64,000 nucleotides of DNA from Croceicoccus mobilis (GCF_001661965.1 NZ_LYWZ01000002.1:1-64000); one strand, 5' to 3'; shown: positions 54,619 through 63,887, numbered from the stretch's first letter. The notes: generated by a model not told the origin, from the sequence alone. Program-made: numbers and translations.

Positions 54619-55356
54619 TCAGCTCGTGGTGGAGAACAGGGCTTCTGCCGGCGCGATATGCTGGGGTTCGCCGATCTCGATCCATTCGCCTTGGTGCACG
54701 GTGCCGTAAAGGCGCCCTTCCTCGATCGCGCGCGACCAGAACACATTGGTCGAGAATTTCGCTTCTGCCGGCGGATCGCGCAGCAGCTTGTTCGAAACCA
54801 GCTGGATGCCGGTAAAAACGAAAGGCGCGACCCGGCCCGATTTGCGGCGCGACACCCGGCCATGCGGATCGAGGTGGAAGTCACCCTTCCCGCGATAGTT
54901 GTGCGCGCGCTTATGCGGGACGAGCAGCAGGAGCGCGTCCATGATTTCAGGGTCCCACGCTTCCGACAAAGCGCGGAACACATCGACCGGGCCATCCAGC
55001 CACATGGCATCGGAATTGAGGCAGAAGAACGGATCGGACCCGATCAGCGGCTGCGCCTTCACCAGCCCGCCGCCGGTTTCAAGCAGCTGTTCGCGCTCGT
55101 CCGAGATAATGATCTCGGGCGCGTTCCTCAGCTTCATGTGCCCTTCGATATGATCGGGCAGGTAATGCACATTGACCACGGCACGCGCGATCCCGGCATC
55201 GGCAATGCGGTCCAGCGCATGGTCGAGCATCGGCTTGCCCGCGACCTTGACCATCGGCTTCGGACGGCTGGCGGTCAGCGGGCGCATGCGTTTGCCCAGC
55301 CCTGCCGCCATGACCATGGCGACATCGCTGGCGAGCGGGATCGTGTCCTTGGCCAT
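54619..55356 (-). CDS. murU: MurNAc-1-phosphate uridylyltransferase
   Basis: The 245-residue nucleotidyltransferase has VMAAGLGKRMRPLTASRPKPMVKVAGKPML at residues 14-43 in outline, LETGGGLVKA and LNSDAMW. With AmgK it turns recycled MurNAc directly into UDP-MurNAc, bypassing the early, fosfomycin-sensitive steps. It starts 3 bp after amgK stops, as in other murU-amgK pairs. Confidence 0.92.
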   Translation of the reverse strand: MAKDTIPLASDVAMVMAAGLGKRMRPLTASRPKPMVKVAGKPMLDHALDRIADAGIARAVVNVHYLPDHIEGHMKLRNAPEIIISDEREQLLETGGGLVKAQPLIGSDPFFCLNSDAMWLDGPVDVFRALSEAWDPEIMDALLLLVPHKRAHNYRGKGDFHLDPHGRVSRRKSGRVAPFVFTGIQLVSNKLLRDPPAEAKFSTNVFWSRAIEEGRLYGTVHQGEWIEIGEPQHIAPAEALFSTTS

Positions 55357-55359
55357 GGC

Positions 55360-56388
55360 TCAGCCCTCCGCCGCCGTAGCGCCGCCGGTGCTGCGAAGCT
55401 CGCCGGGGATATTGGCGTCCATCCAGCGCGCCACCGGCTCCAGCGCCGGATGGGCGAGGTCACGCTCCATCAGCGCCCAGACGCGGGGGATGAGGTCGAG
55501 GTAATGATGCTTCCCGTCGCGGCGCGAAAGGCGGACGAAAATGCCCACGATCTTCGCATTGCGCTGCGCGCCCAGACGGGCGTAGTCCGACAGGAAATCC
55601 TCATCCACGCCGGTCGCGGCGCGGTAATGGTCGAGCATCGCCGCCTCCAGTTCCGGCGCAACGTCGCGGCGCGCATCCTGAAGCAGCGAGACGAGGTCAT
55701 AGGCCGGGTGCCCGATCAGTGCGTCCTGAAAGTCGAGCAGCCCCTGCTCGGCAACGTCACCCAGCAGCATGATGTTTTCGGCATGATAGTCGCGCAGCAC
55801 GGTAACGCCGCCGCCTGTCATCTTGGCCTGCTTGTCCAGCACCGGGGCCATGACCTCGCGCCACGCGGCCTCAAACCCGTCATCGTCGACGGACAGGCCA
55901 TGGGCGACGCAGAACCATTCGGTGAAAAGCTTGGCTTCGCGAAGATAGGTATTGAGGTCGTAAGGATCGAACGGCCCTGCCGGTGCCTCGGCCAGTTCGG
56001 CCAGCACCGACACCGCTCGGGCATAGACGGCGTGTTCATCATCGCCTGCGACATCCAGATGATCGCGCATGCGCTGGTGGCCGAAGTCCTCCAGCAGGAC
56101 GAGCCCTTGCTCGGCATTTTCGGCCAGCACTTTCGGCGCGCGGAAGCCCTGATCGACAAGGTAATGCGCAGCCTTGAGGAACGGGCGCGGATCTTCGTGC
56201 GGAGGCGGCGCGTCCATCAGCATGGCGGTCTTTTCGCCAAGGTGGATACGGAAATAGCGGCGGAACGACGCATCGCCCGGCAGCGGGTCGATCCGCGCAT
56301 CGCCCCAGCCCGCACCTTCGAGAAACGCGCGGGCGTGCGGCGGCTCGGCCGGAGACTCTGGACGAACGGGCGTGACAGGCATGCTCAT
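55360..56388 (-). CDS. amgK: Anomeric MurNAc/GlcNAc kinase
   Basis: The 342-residue aminoglycoside-phosphotransferase-fold kinase has GDASFRRYFRI near the N-terminus, the catalytic loop VLRDYHAENIMLL and the metal-binding LLDFQDALIGHPAYDL. It phosphorylates MurNAc at C1 in peptidoglycan recycling. I start at 56388, where the ATG overlaps the tsaE stop by 4 bp; an upstream frame to 56523 lies wholly inside tsaE. Confidence 0.93.
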   Translation of the reverse strand: MSMPVTPVRPESPAEPPHARAFLEGAGWGDARIDPLPGDASFRRYFRIHLGEKTAMLMDAPPPHEDPRPFLKAAHYLVDQGFRAPKVLAENAEQGLVLLEDFGHQRMRDHLDVAGDDEHAVYARAVSVLAELAEAPAGPFDPYDLNTYLREAKLFTEWFCVAHGLSVDDDGFEAAWREVMAPVLDKQAKMTGGGVTVLRDYHAENIMLLGDVAEQGLLDFQDALIGHPAYDLVSLLQDARRDVAPELEAAMLDHYRAATGVDEDFLSDYARLGAQRNAKIVGIFVRLSRRDGKHHYLDLIPRVWALMERDLAHPALEPVARWMDANIPGELRSTGGATAAEG

Positions 56389-56855
56389 GTCCAGCGCTCT
56401 AGCCAATCGGGGCCGGGGCGCACAATGGCGATGCGGCCATCTCCACCAGATTCCGAGGCGTTTTCGATGGCAATCGAAAGGCAGGCCGGATCGTAATCGA
56501 ATCCGCCCGCATGATCGGGCCATTCGGCGATCAGCGCCGCGCCCATGCGGTAATCGTCAAGTCCCAGCTCCTCGGCCTCCATCGGGTCTTCCAGCCGGTA
56601 GAAATCGGCATGGACCAGCGGCAGGCGAACGGAAGGGGGGTCGTATGTCTGGATGATGGCGAAGGTCGGGCTCGGCACCTCGCCCTTGTGGCCCAGCGCG
56701 GCGATGATCGCGCGCGCCAGCGTGGTCTTGCCCGCGCCCAGCCCGCCTTCCAGCGCGACCACGTCGCCTGCGCGCAGCAGCATGGCGATGCGGCGGCCCA
56801 AAGCCCTCGTCGCGTCGAGGTCGGGCAGATCGTGTCGGGTTTCTGTCGCCATCAC
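56385..56855 (-). CDS. tsaE: TsaE, ATPase for tRNA t6A modification
   Basis: The 156-residue P-loop protein has Walker A GGLGAGKTTLARAI (residues 37-50), the PSPTFAIIQTY switch segment and HADFYRLEDPMEAEELGLDDY in outline. With TsaB and TsaD it completes threonylcarbamoyl-adenosine at tRNA position 37. It overlaps the divL-like gene by 4 bp and amgK by 4 bp. Confidence 0.95.
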   Translation of the reverse strand: MMATETRHDLPDLDATRALGRRIAMLLRAGDVVALEGGLGAGKTTLARAIIAALGHKGEVPSPTFAIIQTYDPPSVRLPLVHADFYRLEDPMEAEELGLDDYRMGAALIAEWPDHAGGFDYDPACLSIAIENASESGGDGRIAIVRPGPDWLERWT

Positions 56856-59176
56856 GGCAGCACGATAGTCGCGGTGACGCGTCCGCGCGAATCCTCCGCA
56901 TAATCAAGCGATCCGGAATGCGCCTCGATCAGCTCGCGCGCGAGCGGCAGGTTGAGGCCGGCGCTGGTCTGGGCATTGCCGCTCACCCCCTTGGCCGAGT
57001 TTTCATGGGCAATGGTGATGGACACGCCCTGACGGCGGCGGCGAAGGTCCATGTTGATCCGCCCCTCGCGGGCGGAACTGGCGATGGCGTGGTCGATGAG
57101 ATTGCCGATCGCGCGGCCCAGCTGGCGCGCATCGCCCCTGACGCTGCCCGACGACCTGTCGCCGCGCAGGTTGAAGGTCAGGCCCGATGCCTCGATCTTC
57201 TTCTCCCGCTCCTGCACGATTCCCGTGACCAGCGGCATCAGCTCGACCTCTTCCTCGGCCAGCGGCATCAGCCCGGCTTCGGACTGGGTGAGATCCAGCA
57301 CCGCCTCGATCTGCTGCGACAGGCGTTCGGTGGAATCGAGGATGGCGGTCACATATTCCTGGCCCACATCGGTCAGGTCACCCGCCACGCCCACGCGCAG
57401 CATCTCGGCAAAACCGGCGATAGAGGTCAAAGGCGTGCGGAACTCATAGCTCATGTTCGCAAGAAAGCGCGTCTTCATCGCATCGGCCTCGACCAGCGCG
57501 GCATTGCGGTCGCGCAGCGCGGCCTCTGCTTTCTGCGAATCGGTGATGTCGAGGCTGGTCAGCATGCCGTTCCCGTCGGGCAGCGGCACGCCCATCAGCG
57601 CCAGCACGCGCCCGTCGGCGAGGTTGACGCGCCCGCCGGTCTGTTCGCGCTGCAATGTCGCCGCCTCGACCACCAGCCGGATGCGCGAGGTATCGGCGGA
57701 GTTTTCAAGGCTCGGGCTCATCGCGTCCAAGAGCGCATCAATGTGCGGGTGATCGGCCAGCAGCTTTTCGCGCAGGTTCCATTCCCCTGCGAAACGGCGG
57801 TTCCAGATCTGCAGGCGGCCATCGGGAGCGAGCACGACCAGACCCTCGAACAGATTGTCGAAGGTGGCGTTGCGCGTGCGCAGCAGCGTGTCGCGCGCGC
57901 TGGCAAGCTTCAGCTGCTCGGTCCGGTCCTCGAAAATCATGACAAGGCCGCCATCGGGCATGGGCTGGGCGACGACGCGCAAATGGGTGCCGTCGGGCAG
58001 CGCCCACTCCTCGTCCTTAACCTCGCTTGCGGTGAACCAGCCCAGATGTTCGTCGCGCCATGCGGGGAAATCGCGGACTTCGGGCAGGCGGCCCTGATCG
58101 CGCATCAGGTCGAAGACGCGGCCCACCGGCATCGCTTCCTGCCCGATCCCGGCAGGCAGCTTGAAGATGCGCTGCATCGGAAGATTCGTGAAGATGAGGT
58201 TGCGCGCATGGTCGAACTGGGCGACGCCGCTCGACATCTGGTCCAGCAGCGCGCGCTGCGCCGCGCGGAAGGCGCGGTATTCGCGGTGGAGCTGTTCGAG
58301 ATCCTCGACATCGACGGCATAGCCCGCCACCCCGTCCTCGCCCACCGGCAGGTCGGATACGCGAAAGGCGCGGCGGTTGCCGTCGATGGTGATCATCGCA
58401 TTGCGTTCGATGGGCCGCTGCGAACTGCGGGCCTGCGCGGCGACTTCGGGCGCGGTCAGCCCCTCGACCGCCTCCACCAGCTCGATCTCGCCTGTCACAA
58501 CCTCATCGGCGCTTTGCGCGCCCACGGCGGCGACATAGGCCGAATTGACGAGGCGCAGGTGCCCATCGGCATCGCGGAACCACATCGGAACCGGCGCCGC
58601 CTCGATCAGCCCGACAAGCGCATGGAAATCGCCGCGCAGCCGCTCCGCCTCACCCGAAAGACGGGCGATTTCGGCGGCGCTGTCGCTGGCGTCGAACACC
58701 CAGAGCATGACCGAACCGCCCGGCGCGATCTGCGGATCGGCAAGATGGCCGATGACATTGAGGGCATGGTTCCTGCTGCCCGGATGCAGCAGCATGCGCA
58801 GCGGCGCGGCAGAGGAGCGGGTTTTCTCGACCGCATCCCAAAGCGCCTCGGCTTCCTCTACCGGCAGGCCCGACTCCGGTCCGGCAAGCCCGTGCAGGAA
58901 TTGCGGCATCGACGAACAGCCAAACCATGCGGCCAGCCTTTCAGGCCCCTCTATCCGCCCGTTGGCGCGGACCAGCAGCGGCAGCGCCGGAGATTCGTCG
59001 ATCATGCGCGACAGGCGCAGATTGGCGCGGCGGTCGCGTGTCGCACGGCGCAGCCGCTTGCTGGAGACATAGAGCGACCAGCCCGCCCCGGCCGTCCAGG
59101 CGGCCAGCAGCAAAGCGATCAGCAAAAGGGCGGGAAGCCCAATCGTGAAACCCTGTTCCAAGGCGGCGGCGTCCAT
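56852..59176 (-). CDS. divL: DivL-like PAS histidine kinase homologue with tyrosine at the phospho-site
   Basis: The 774-residue protein has an N-terminal membrane helix (residues 12-35), several PAS-like domains (about residues 60-520) and a HisKA/HATPase module. The H-box reads FLANMSYEFRTPLTSIAGFAE in outline: tyrosine Y577 (codon complement at 57446-57448) replaces the histidine, the hallmark of Caulobacter DivL (SYELRTPL). The ATP-binding part is degraded: NLIDHA in the N-box and AHENSAKGV where DTGxGI is expected. So it is probably a non-kinase regulator of CckA/CtrA signalling. Linkage to tsaE supports the assignment. Confidence 0.85.
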   Translation of the reverse strand: MDAAALEQGFTIGLPALLLIALLLAAWTAGAGWSLYVSSKRLRRATRDRRANLRLSRMIDESPALPLLVRANGRIEGPERLAAWFGCSSMPQFLHGLAGPESGLPVEEAEALWDAVEKTRSSAAPLRMLLHPGSRNHALNVIGHLADPQIAPGGSVMLWVFDASDSAAEIARLSGEAERLRGDFHALVGLIEAAPVPMWFRDADGHLRLVNSAYVAAVGAQSADEVVTGEIELVEAVEGLTAPEVAAQARSSQRPIERNAMITIDGNRRAFRVSDLPVGEDGVAGYAVDVEDLEQLHREYRAFRAAQRALLDQMSSGVAQFDHARNLIFTNLPMQRIFKLPAGIGQEAMPVGRVFDLMRDQGRLPEVRDFPAWRDEHLGWFTASEVKDEEWALPDGTHLRVVAQPMPDGGLVMIFEDRTEQLKLASARDTLLRTRNATFDNLFEGLVVLAPDGRLQIWNRRFAGEWNLREKLLADHPHIDALLDAMSPSLENSADTSRIRLVVEAATLQREQTGGRVNLADGRVLALMGVPLPDGNGMLTSLDITDSQKAEAALRDRNAALVEADAMKTRFLANMSYEFRTPLTSIAGFAEMLRVGVAGDLTDVGQEYVTAILDSTERLSQQIEAVLDLTQSEAGLMPLAEEEVELMPLVTGIVQEREKKIEASGLTFNLRGDRSSGSVRGDARQLGRAIGNLIDHAIASSAREGRINMDLRRRRQGVSITIAHENSAKGVSGNAQTSAGLNLPLARELIEAHSGSLDYAEDSRGRVTATIVLP

Positions 59177-59267
59177 CGGTAAAGCGCTAGATTAGTTGGG
59201 GGGCAAAGGGCAAACGCATTTAGGCCGGTTATACGCGGTTGTAACGGCCCCTCCGCGCCAGGCAGCC

Positions 59268-59891
59268 CTATTCGGGCGGCAGGCTGCCATCGGGAATGAC
59301 CGGCACCGGCAGACGGGTCAGCGTCATCTCGAACACGGTCTGGGGATCCTTGCCCGGCGCATGGCGCACGCCGGTTTCGCGCCACTGGCCCGCTTCGTCC
59401 TGCCACATGGTGAAGGTGACCGCCTCCTTGCCCCTTCGCCCGTCGGGCACGTCCCAGCTTGCGGCCAGCCCTTCAAAGCGGATCGGATAACGCGCGCGTT
59501 TGGCCGCGGCAAAGCTCTCGATCTCGTAAAGCTCGCTGACGGGCTCATAGGTGAGCACGCCATAGCTTTCGAACACGGTGATGCCATCGGCATCCTTACC
59601 CGTGCCCTCCACCACCATCAGCGTCGCCGATTTGCGGAAGCGGGCGCGCATGGTCTGGGTATAGCGGTAGGGACCATCGGGCGTATGCACCGTGGCGATG
59701 CCGCGCCAGTCGCCCTGCATCCAGTCATAGGCCGAAATGCCAAGACGCTGCTGCGATTCAAGGACTTTCGCCCCGGCATCGGGCGTCAGCCATGCGGGCG
59801 GGCCATCATCCCCTTCGTCCTGCGCAGCGGCGGCGGTGAACGCACCGGAAGCAAACACGGCGAGCGCCAGAACGACGATAAAGCGAATCAT
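59268..59891 (-). CDS. Secreted protein of unknown function
   Basis: The 207-residue product has a signal peptide cleaved after AAAAQ. The body is a beta-rich stretch with WMQGDWRGIATVHTPDGPYRYTQT in outline, LMVVEGTG, and MWQDEAGQWRETG, which resembles small lipocalin-like/DUF1579-type proteins. There is no catalytic motif. It is a single gene behind the divL operon promoter. Confidence 0.72.
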   Translation of the reverse strand: MIRFIVVLALAVFASGAFTAAAAQDEGDDGPPAWLTPDAGAKVLESQQRLGISAYDWMQGDWRGIATVHTPDGPYRYTQTMRARFRKSATLMVVEGTGKDADGITVFESYGVLTYEPVSELYEIESFAAAKRARYPIRFEGLAASWDVPDGRRGKEAVTFTMWQDEAGQWRETGVRHAPGKDPQTVFEMTLTRLPVPVIPDGSLPPE

Positions 59892-60004
59892 GAAAAACCG
59901 CGCCCCCTTCCCCGGATCGGGAAAGGGAGTGCCATGGTTTGCGCCCCGCGCGAAAGGGCGCGCAGGACCGGCAAGCCGCTCAGCGCAGCGAAACGACCCA
60001 AAGC

Positions 60005-61273
60005 TTAGCGCAGCGAAACGACATTATCGGAGATGCGCGGATCGTCGCGGTCACCGCGATACAGGCTGGCCATCGGCTCGTCCGCCACGGTCTCGACAGG
60101 ACCATCGCCAAAGCCGTTAAAGCCGGTCTTCATCGCCGCGCCATAGGCGCCCAGCATGCCGATCTCGATATAGTCGCCCGCACGCATGTCGGCGGGAAGC
60201 TGGAAGGGACCTTCCATGAAATCGGCATCGTCGCAGGTCGGGCCGTAGAAGGAGAAACCCTCGGCCTCTGCGTCGTTTTCGGGCCCACCCACCCGGCGGA
60301 CGGGAAAGCGCCAGCCGATATGGGCCGCATCGAACAACGCGCCATAGGCGCCGTCATTGATGAACAGCTCGTTCCCGCGGCGCTTTTCGACGCGCACCAC
60401 CAGCGAGTTATATTCCGCGCACAGCGCACGGCCGGGTTCGCACCACAGCTCTGCGTTATAGGCGATGGGCAGTTCGTAGAAATGACGGTGGATGACGCCG
60501 AAGTAATCTTCAAGCGGCGGCGGCTCCATGCCGGGATAGATCGAGGGGAAGCCGCCGCCCACGTCGATCATGTCGATCACGACGCTGGCCTCGGCAATGG
60601 CGGCACGCACGCGCTCCAGCCCCTGCACATAGGCGAAAGGGGTCATCGCCTGGCTGCCGACATGGAAACACACGCCCAGCCAGTCCGCGCGCTGACGCAC
60701 GGCCTGCAGCAGGGCGGGCGCGTCGATCAGGTCGACGCCGAATTTCGCAGCCAGCGAGAGTTCCGAATATTCGGACGACACGCGCAGGCGCACGCACAGG
60801 CGCAAATCGGTCGCCGGCTCGCCGTCCTTCGACGTGGCGCGCACGATCTTCTCCAGCTCTTCATGGCTGTCGAGGCTGAAAGTGCGGCAGCCGTGCTGGT
60901 GGTAAGCCTCGGCGATGGCGCGCTCGGTCTTTACCGGGTGCATGAAGCACAACACCGGCTCGTTCCCGAGGGTTTCGCGAACAAGGCGGACTTCCGCGAT
61001 CGAGGCGACATCGTAATGCGTCACGCCCGCATCATGCAGGATTTCCAGCAGGTCCGCCGAGGGATTGGCCTTCACCGCATAGAGCACCTTGCCGGGAAAT
61101 TTCTCGACAAAGAAACGCGCAGCGCGCCGCGCGGCATGCGGGCGGTTGAGGATCACCGGCTCGTCGGGCGAGATTGCGCGAACTACAGCAGTGGCGTCTG
61201 GGTGAATGGACAATTCAAGGGACCCCCAAAGGTAATTTCGAACGAGGCTGCCTTGCGGTTTGGAAGTCCCCAT
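60005..61273 (-). CDS. Ornithine/lysine-decarboxylase-type PLP enzyme (fold III)
   Basis: The 422-residue enzyme has the PLP lysine K68 in LYAVKANPSADLL, HVGSQ, VGGGFPSIYPG, EPGRALCAEYNS, and the second active-site cysteine segment YGPTCDDADF. The CDxxD form marks decarboxylases of ornithine or lysine rather than diaminopimelate. It would make putrescine or cadaverine for the carboxyspermidine route, whose last enzyme (nspC) is two genes away. The start may instead be a TTG (LSIHPDATAVV) about 20 codons in. Confidence 0.9.
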   Translation of the reverse strand: MGTSKPQGSLVRNYLWGSLELSIHPDATAVVRAISPDEPVILNRPHAARRAARFFVEKFPGKVLYAVKANPSADLLEILHDAGVTHYDVASIAEVRLVRETLGNEPVLCFMHPVKTERAIAEAYHQHGCRTFSLDSHEELEKIVRATSKDGEPATDLRLCVRLRVSSEYSELSLAAKFGVDLIDAPALLQAVRQRADWLGVCFHVGSQAMTPFAYVQGLERVRAAIAEASVVIDMIDVGGGFPSIYPGMEPPPLEDYFGVIHRHFYELPIAYNAELWCEPGRALCAEYNSLVVRVEKRRGNELFINDGAYGALFDAAHIGWRFPVRRVGGPENDAEAEGFSFYGPTCDDADFMEGPFQLPADMRAGDYIEIGMLGAYGAAMKTGFNGFGDGPVETVADEPMASLYRGDRDDPRISDNVVSLR

Positions 61274-61430
61274 GGGGCAGCGAGGGGGCGCATATAAACC
61301 TCAGTGATGAAACTGCAAGTTAATTTCGCGGTTCCATGGGGCCAACCATAGCGCGATGAGCCGGGAGAGAGTTTCGACAGGCCGTTCCACTGCCAGACGC
61401 GAAACCCACGGAAAAGCGCGGAAAAGTGCG

Positions 61431-62324
61431 CTAACCGAGCAGCCCGGCCTGCGTCGTGCCGCGCGACAGGGCGCCGGTGGCGATCAGGAACAAGTCCTTG
61501 CCTGCATCCTTTGCCGCAGGGCCGACATCGGCATAGAGCTTTTCGCGCAGCCGATCGGAGGGCACCGGGTCCATCGGCTCGGGCTTTTCATCGACCATGC
61601 GGCGAATCGCCTCATCATCCGCTTGCCGGTCGCCGGACAGATCGCCCAGACGCTCGACCACGATGGGCAGGGCGGCGGGCGTGCGATTGCCATCCAATGC
61701 CGACAGCAGCAGCAGCCCGTCCATGGAAATGGCGCGCGGCAGGCTGACGCCCTTCATCAGCACGATCAGCGGGGTGCGGCCCACCGGATCGAACAGGAAG
61801 ACATAAAGATTGCCCGACATCGGAAAGAGCCAGCCCTCGAATCTCAGCCCCGCCCCCTCCATGATCACTTCCATCATTCCGTCCTCACGCCGGCGGAACA
61901 GGCCATAGTCGTGGAATACCTGGTCGGGCATCAGCACCGACGGGCGCGCGGTGCGCCAGAAACCCTCATAGCACTCGGCGCGCAGGGCAAGCTCAGGTCC
62001 GGAAGCCTCCGCGATGCGGGCGAAGGGGCTGTCGGCGCAGACCTCGTTCGGGCTCTTGTCGAGCGAACGACGGGAGATGCCCAGCCGCTCGGCCATTTCG
62101 GCTTCCTCCAGATACCAGTCCGCCAGCGTCAGATGGGCGAAATGATCCTGAAAGACGGCGGTCAGGCGCGAAAGATTATGTTCGCCCGGATGGATCGACC
62201 CCTTCACCCAGCGGCCCACAAGCGATTTGTCGACGCCCACCTTGTGCGCAAGTGCGACGCGGCTCAGGCTGGAAGCCTTGAGCAGCATGTCCAATTTGGA
62301 AGGAAGACCCGACACTTTTTGCAT
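61431..62324 (-). CDS. HTH-domain transcriptional regulator
   Basis: The 297-residue protein starts at an ATG (62324) that lies inside GCATAAATATGC. An XRE-like HTH is at about residues 8-65 (SKLDMLLKASSLSRVALAHKVGVDKSLVGRWVKG in outline). The C-terminal 180 residues form an unrecognised sensor-like domain (EGWLFPMSGNLYVFLFDPVGRTPL in outline). It stands between the two PLP decarboxylases. Palindromes at 62342-62406 suggest autoregulation or control of nspC. Confidence 0.75.
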   Translation of the reverse strand: MQKVSGLPSKLDMLLKASSLSRVALAHKVGVDKSLVGRWVKGSIHPGEHNLSRLTAVFQDHFAHLTLADWYLEEAEMAERLGISRRSLDKSPNEVCADSPFARIAEASGPELALRAECYEGFWRTARPSVLMPDQVFHDYGLFRRREDGMMEVIMEGAGLRFEGWLFPMSGNLYVFLFDPVGRTPLIVLMKGVSLPRAISMDGLLLLSALDGNRTPAALPIVVERLGDLSGDRQADDEAIRRMVDEKPEPMDPVPSDRLREKLYADVGPAAKDAGKDLFLIATGALSRGTTQAGLLG

Positions 62325-62341
62325 ATTTATGCCGAATGCCC

Positions 62342-62406
62342 TTTCAAATTTGAAATTGCAACCCGGTTGCACGAAGTTGCAACTGGATGCGCATCTTGGT
62401 GCAACT
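62342..62406. promoter_or_regulatory. Palindrome cluster upstream of the HTH gene
   Basis: This 65-bp stretch holds a perfect 14-bp palindrome TTTCAAATTTGAAA (62342-62355), the inverted repeat TGCAAC-CCG-GTTGCA (62357-62371), a perfect 8-bp palindrome GTTGCAAC (62376-62383), and a further GTGCAAC (62400-62406). Repeated GTTGCA half-sites just before the regulator's start point to an operator. Confidence 0.6.
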
Positions 62407-62714
62407 GCCCGTATTCATGCGGGGCTGCAATAAAACGTGCAGTGACCCGGTTCCTGTTGGGGGATAGGCGCTGGATGTCACATACCCGTAGAGGACTAGC
62501 TCTGCTGCGGGTCGCGCCGGGGGGGTGGCGCCAGGTCCGGGCGCCGCCTCACCGTTGCACCACAGTCGCAAAGCTAAAGGTCGCGCTGGCCGTGTGGGGT
62601 CTTCCGTCCCTCCATACAGCCAATACGATCTCTGCGGCCATGGCAGCAATCCGCGTGGGGATCCGAATGCACGCGGCCCCACGCGGATTGCTCACCATCC
62701 AGTTCATCGCCAGA
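62407..62714. other. Intergenic region with a long hairpin
   Basis: The 310 bp between the regulator's upstream sites and nspC hold no recognisable gene. The main structure is a perfect 16-bp inverted repeat: AGCAATCCGCGTGGGG at 62645-62660 against 62677-62692, loop 16 nt, no U-tract on either strand. A second GC-rich hairpin (GGTGGCGC/GCGCCGCC) lies near 62,525-62,550. Confidence 0.6.
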
Positions 62715-63887
62715 TCAGCTGAGCCGGTCGCGGAAATCGCGATAGCCAAAGCCCTTCACCTTTTCGAGCAGACCGCTGTCGCTGTCCCACAGCCAGATCG
62801 AGGGGAGCGGCACGCCGTTGAAGGTCGTGGTCTTCACCATCGAATAATGCGCCTGGTCGAGGAAGGCGAAACGCGCGCCGACTTCGGGCTCTGTCGGAAA
62901 TCCGTAATCGCCGATGACATCGCCGGCGAGGCAGGACGGACCGCCCAATCGGATCGGCTCCATCTCGGGCCGCTCGTTCAGCATGGCGGGGCGATAGGGC
63001 GCTTCCAGCACGTCGGGCATGTGGCAAGTGGCCGAGATATCGGTGATGCCCAGAGGCATGCCGTTGTAATGCGTGTCGAGCAAAGTGCCGACAAGAATGC
63101 CCGCATCCAGCGCCACCGCCTCACCCGGCTCAAGGTAAACCTCGCACCCTGTCGTATCGCGCACGTCGATCAGGAACTGCACCAGCTCGTCGCGCTGGTA
63201 ATCGCTGCGGGTGATGTGATGACCGCCGCCGAAATTCAGCCATTTCAGGTCGGGGATGACATATTCGATATGCGGCAGCAGCGCGTCCCACGTGCGCTTC
63301 AGCGGCTCCAGGTCCTGTTCGCACAAGGAGTGAAAGTGGAGGCCGTCCAATCCCTCGATATGCTCCTCGGTCAGCTGGTCGACCGGGAAGCCCAGCCGCG
63401 AATGCGGGGCGCAGGGGTCATAGCGCGGCACTTCGCCCTCTGCATGGAGCGGATTGACGCGCAGGCCGATATCGAACGTCTCGCCGCGATTGCGGGCCAT
63501 CTCGATATGCTCGGCAAAGCGTTCACGCTGCATCGGCGTGTTGAAGATGACATGGTCGGAAAGGCGCAGGATCTCCTCCATGTCCTCTTCCTTGTAGGCC
63601 GCGCAATAGGTTGCGATCTCGCCATCGTAATATTCGCCCGCCAGCATCGCTTCCCACAATCCCGACGTGCACACGCCGTCGAGATATTCGCCGATCATCG
63701 GCGCGACCGACCACATGGAAAACGCCTTCAATGCGGACAGCACCTTGCATCCCGAACGGTCGCGGATGTCGGCAAGGATGCGAAGGTTCGACCTGAGCTT
63801 CGCGGCATCCACGACAAAGGCGGGGCTGTCGACGAGGTTGAGGTCGAAATCGGCAAAACGTCCGGGATCGCCGGCGCGGGTTTCCAT
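62715..63887 (-). CDS. nspC: Carboxynorspermidine/carboxyspermidine decarboxylase
   Basis: The 390-residue fold-III PLP enzyme has K54 in LSALKAFSMW, HFHSLCEQD, LNFGGGHHITR, EPGEAVALDAG and the second active-site cysteine in GGPSCLAGDVIGDY. The ...CLAGD form is typical of NspC, which releases spermidine or norspermidine from the carboxylated precursor. The ATG at 63887 overlaps the upstream gene's stop by one base (TGATG). The matching dehydrogenase is not in the window. Confidence 0.93.
   Translation of the reverse strand: METRAGDPGRFADFDLNLVDSPAFVVDAAKLRSNLRILADIRDRSGCKVLSALKAFSMWSVAPMIGEYLDGVCTSGLWEAMLAGEYYDGEIATYCAAYKEEDMEEILRLSDHVIFNTPMQRERFAEHIEMARNRGETFDIGLRVNPLHAEGEVPRYDPCAPHSRLGFPVDQLTEEHIEGLDGLHFHSLCEQDLEPLKRTWDALLPHIEYVIPDLKWLNFGGGHHITRSDYQRDELVQFLIDVRDTTGCEVYLEPGEAVALDAGILVGTLLDTHYNGMPLGITDISATCHMPDVLEAPYRPAMLNERPEMEPIRLGGPSCLAGDVIGDYGFPTEPEVGARFAFLDQAHYSMVKTTTFNGVPLPSIWLWDSDSGLLEKVKGFGYRDFRDRLS

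Noticed and set aside
53638-59182. Very long plus-strand frames opposite addB, murU, amgK and the divL-like gene
   Set aside because: They are mirror frames of a conserved minus-strand operon and have no recognisable protein features.
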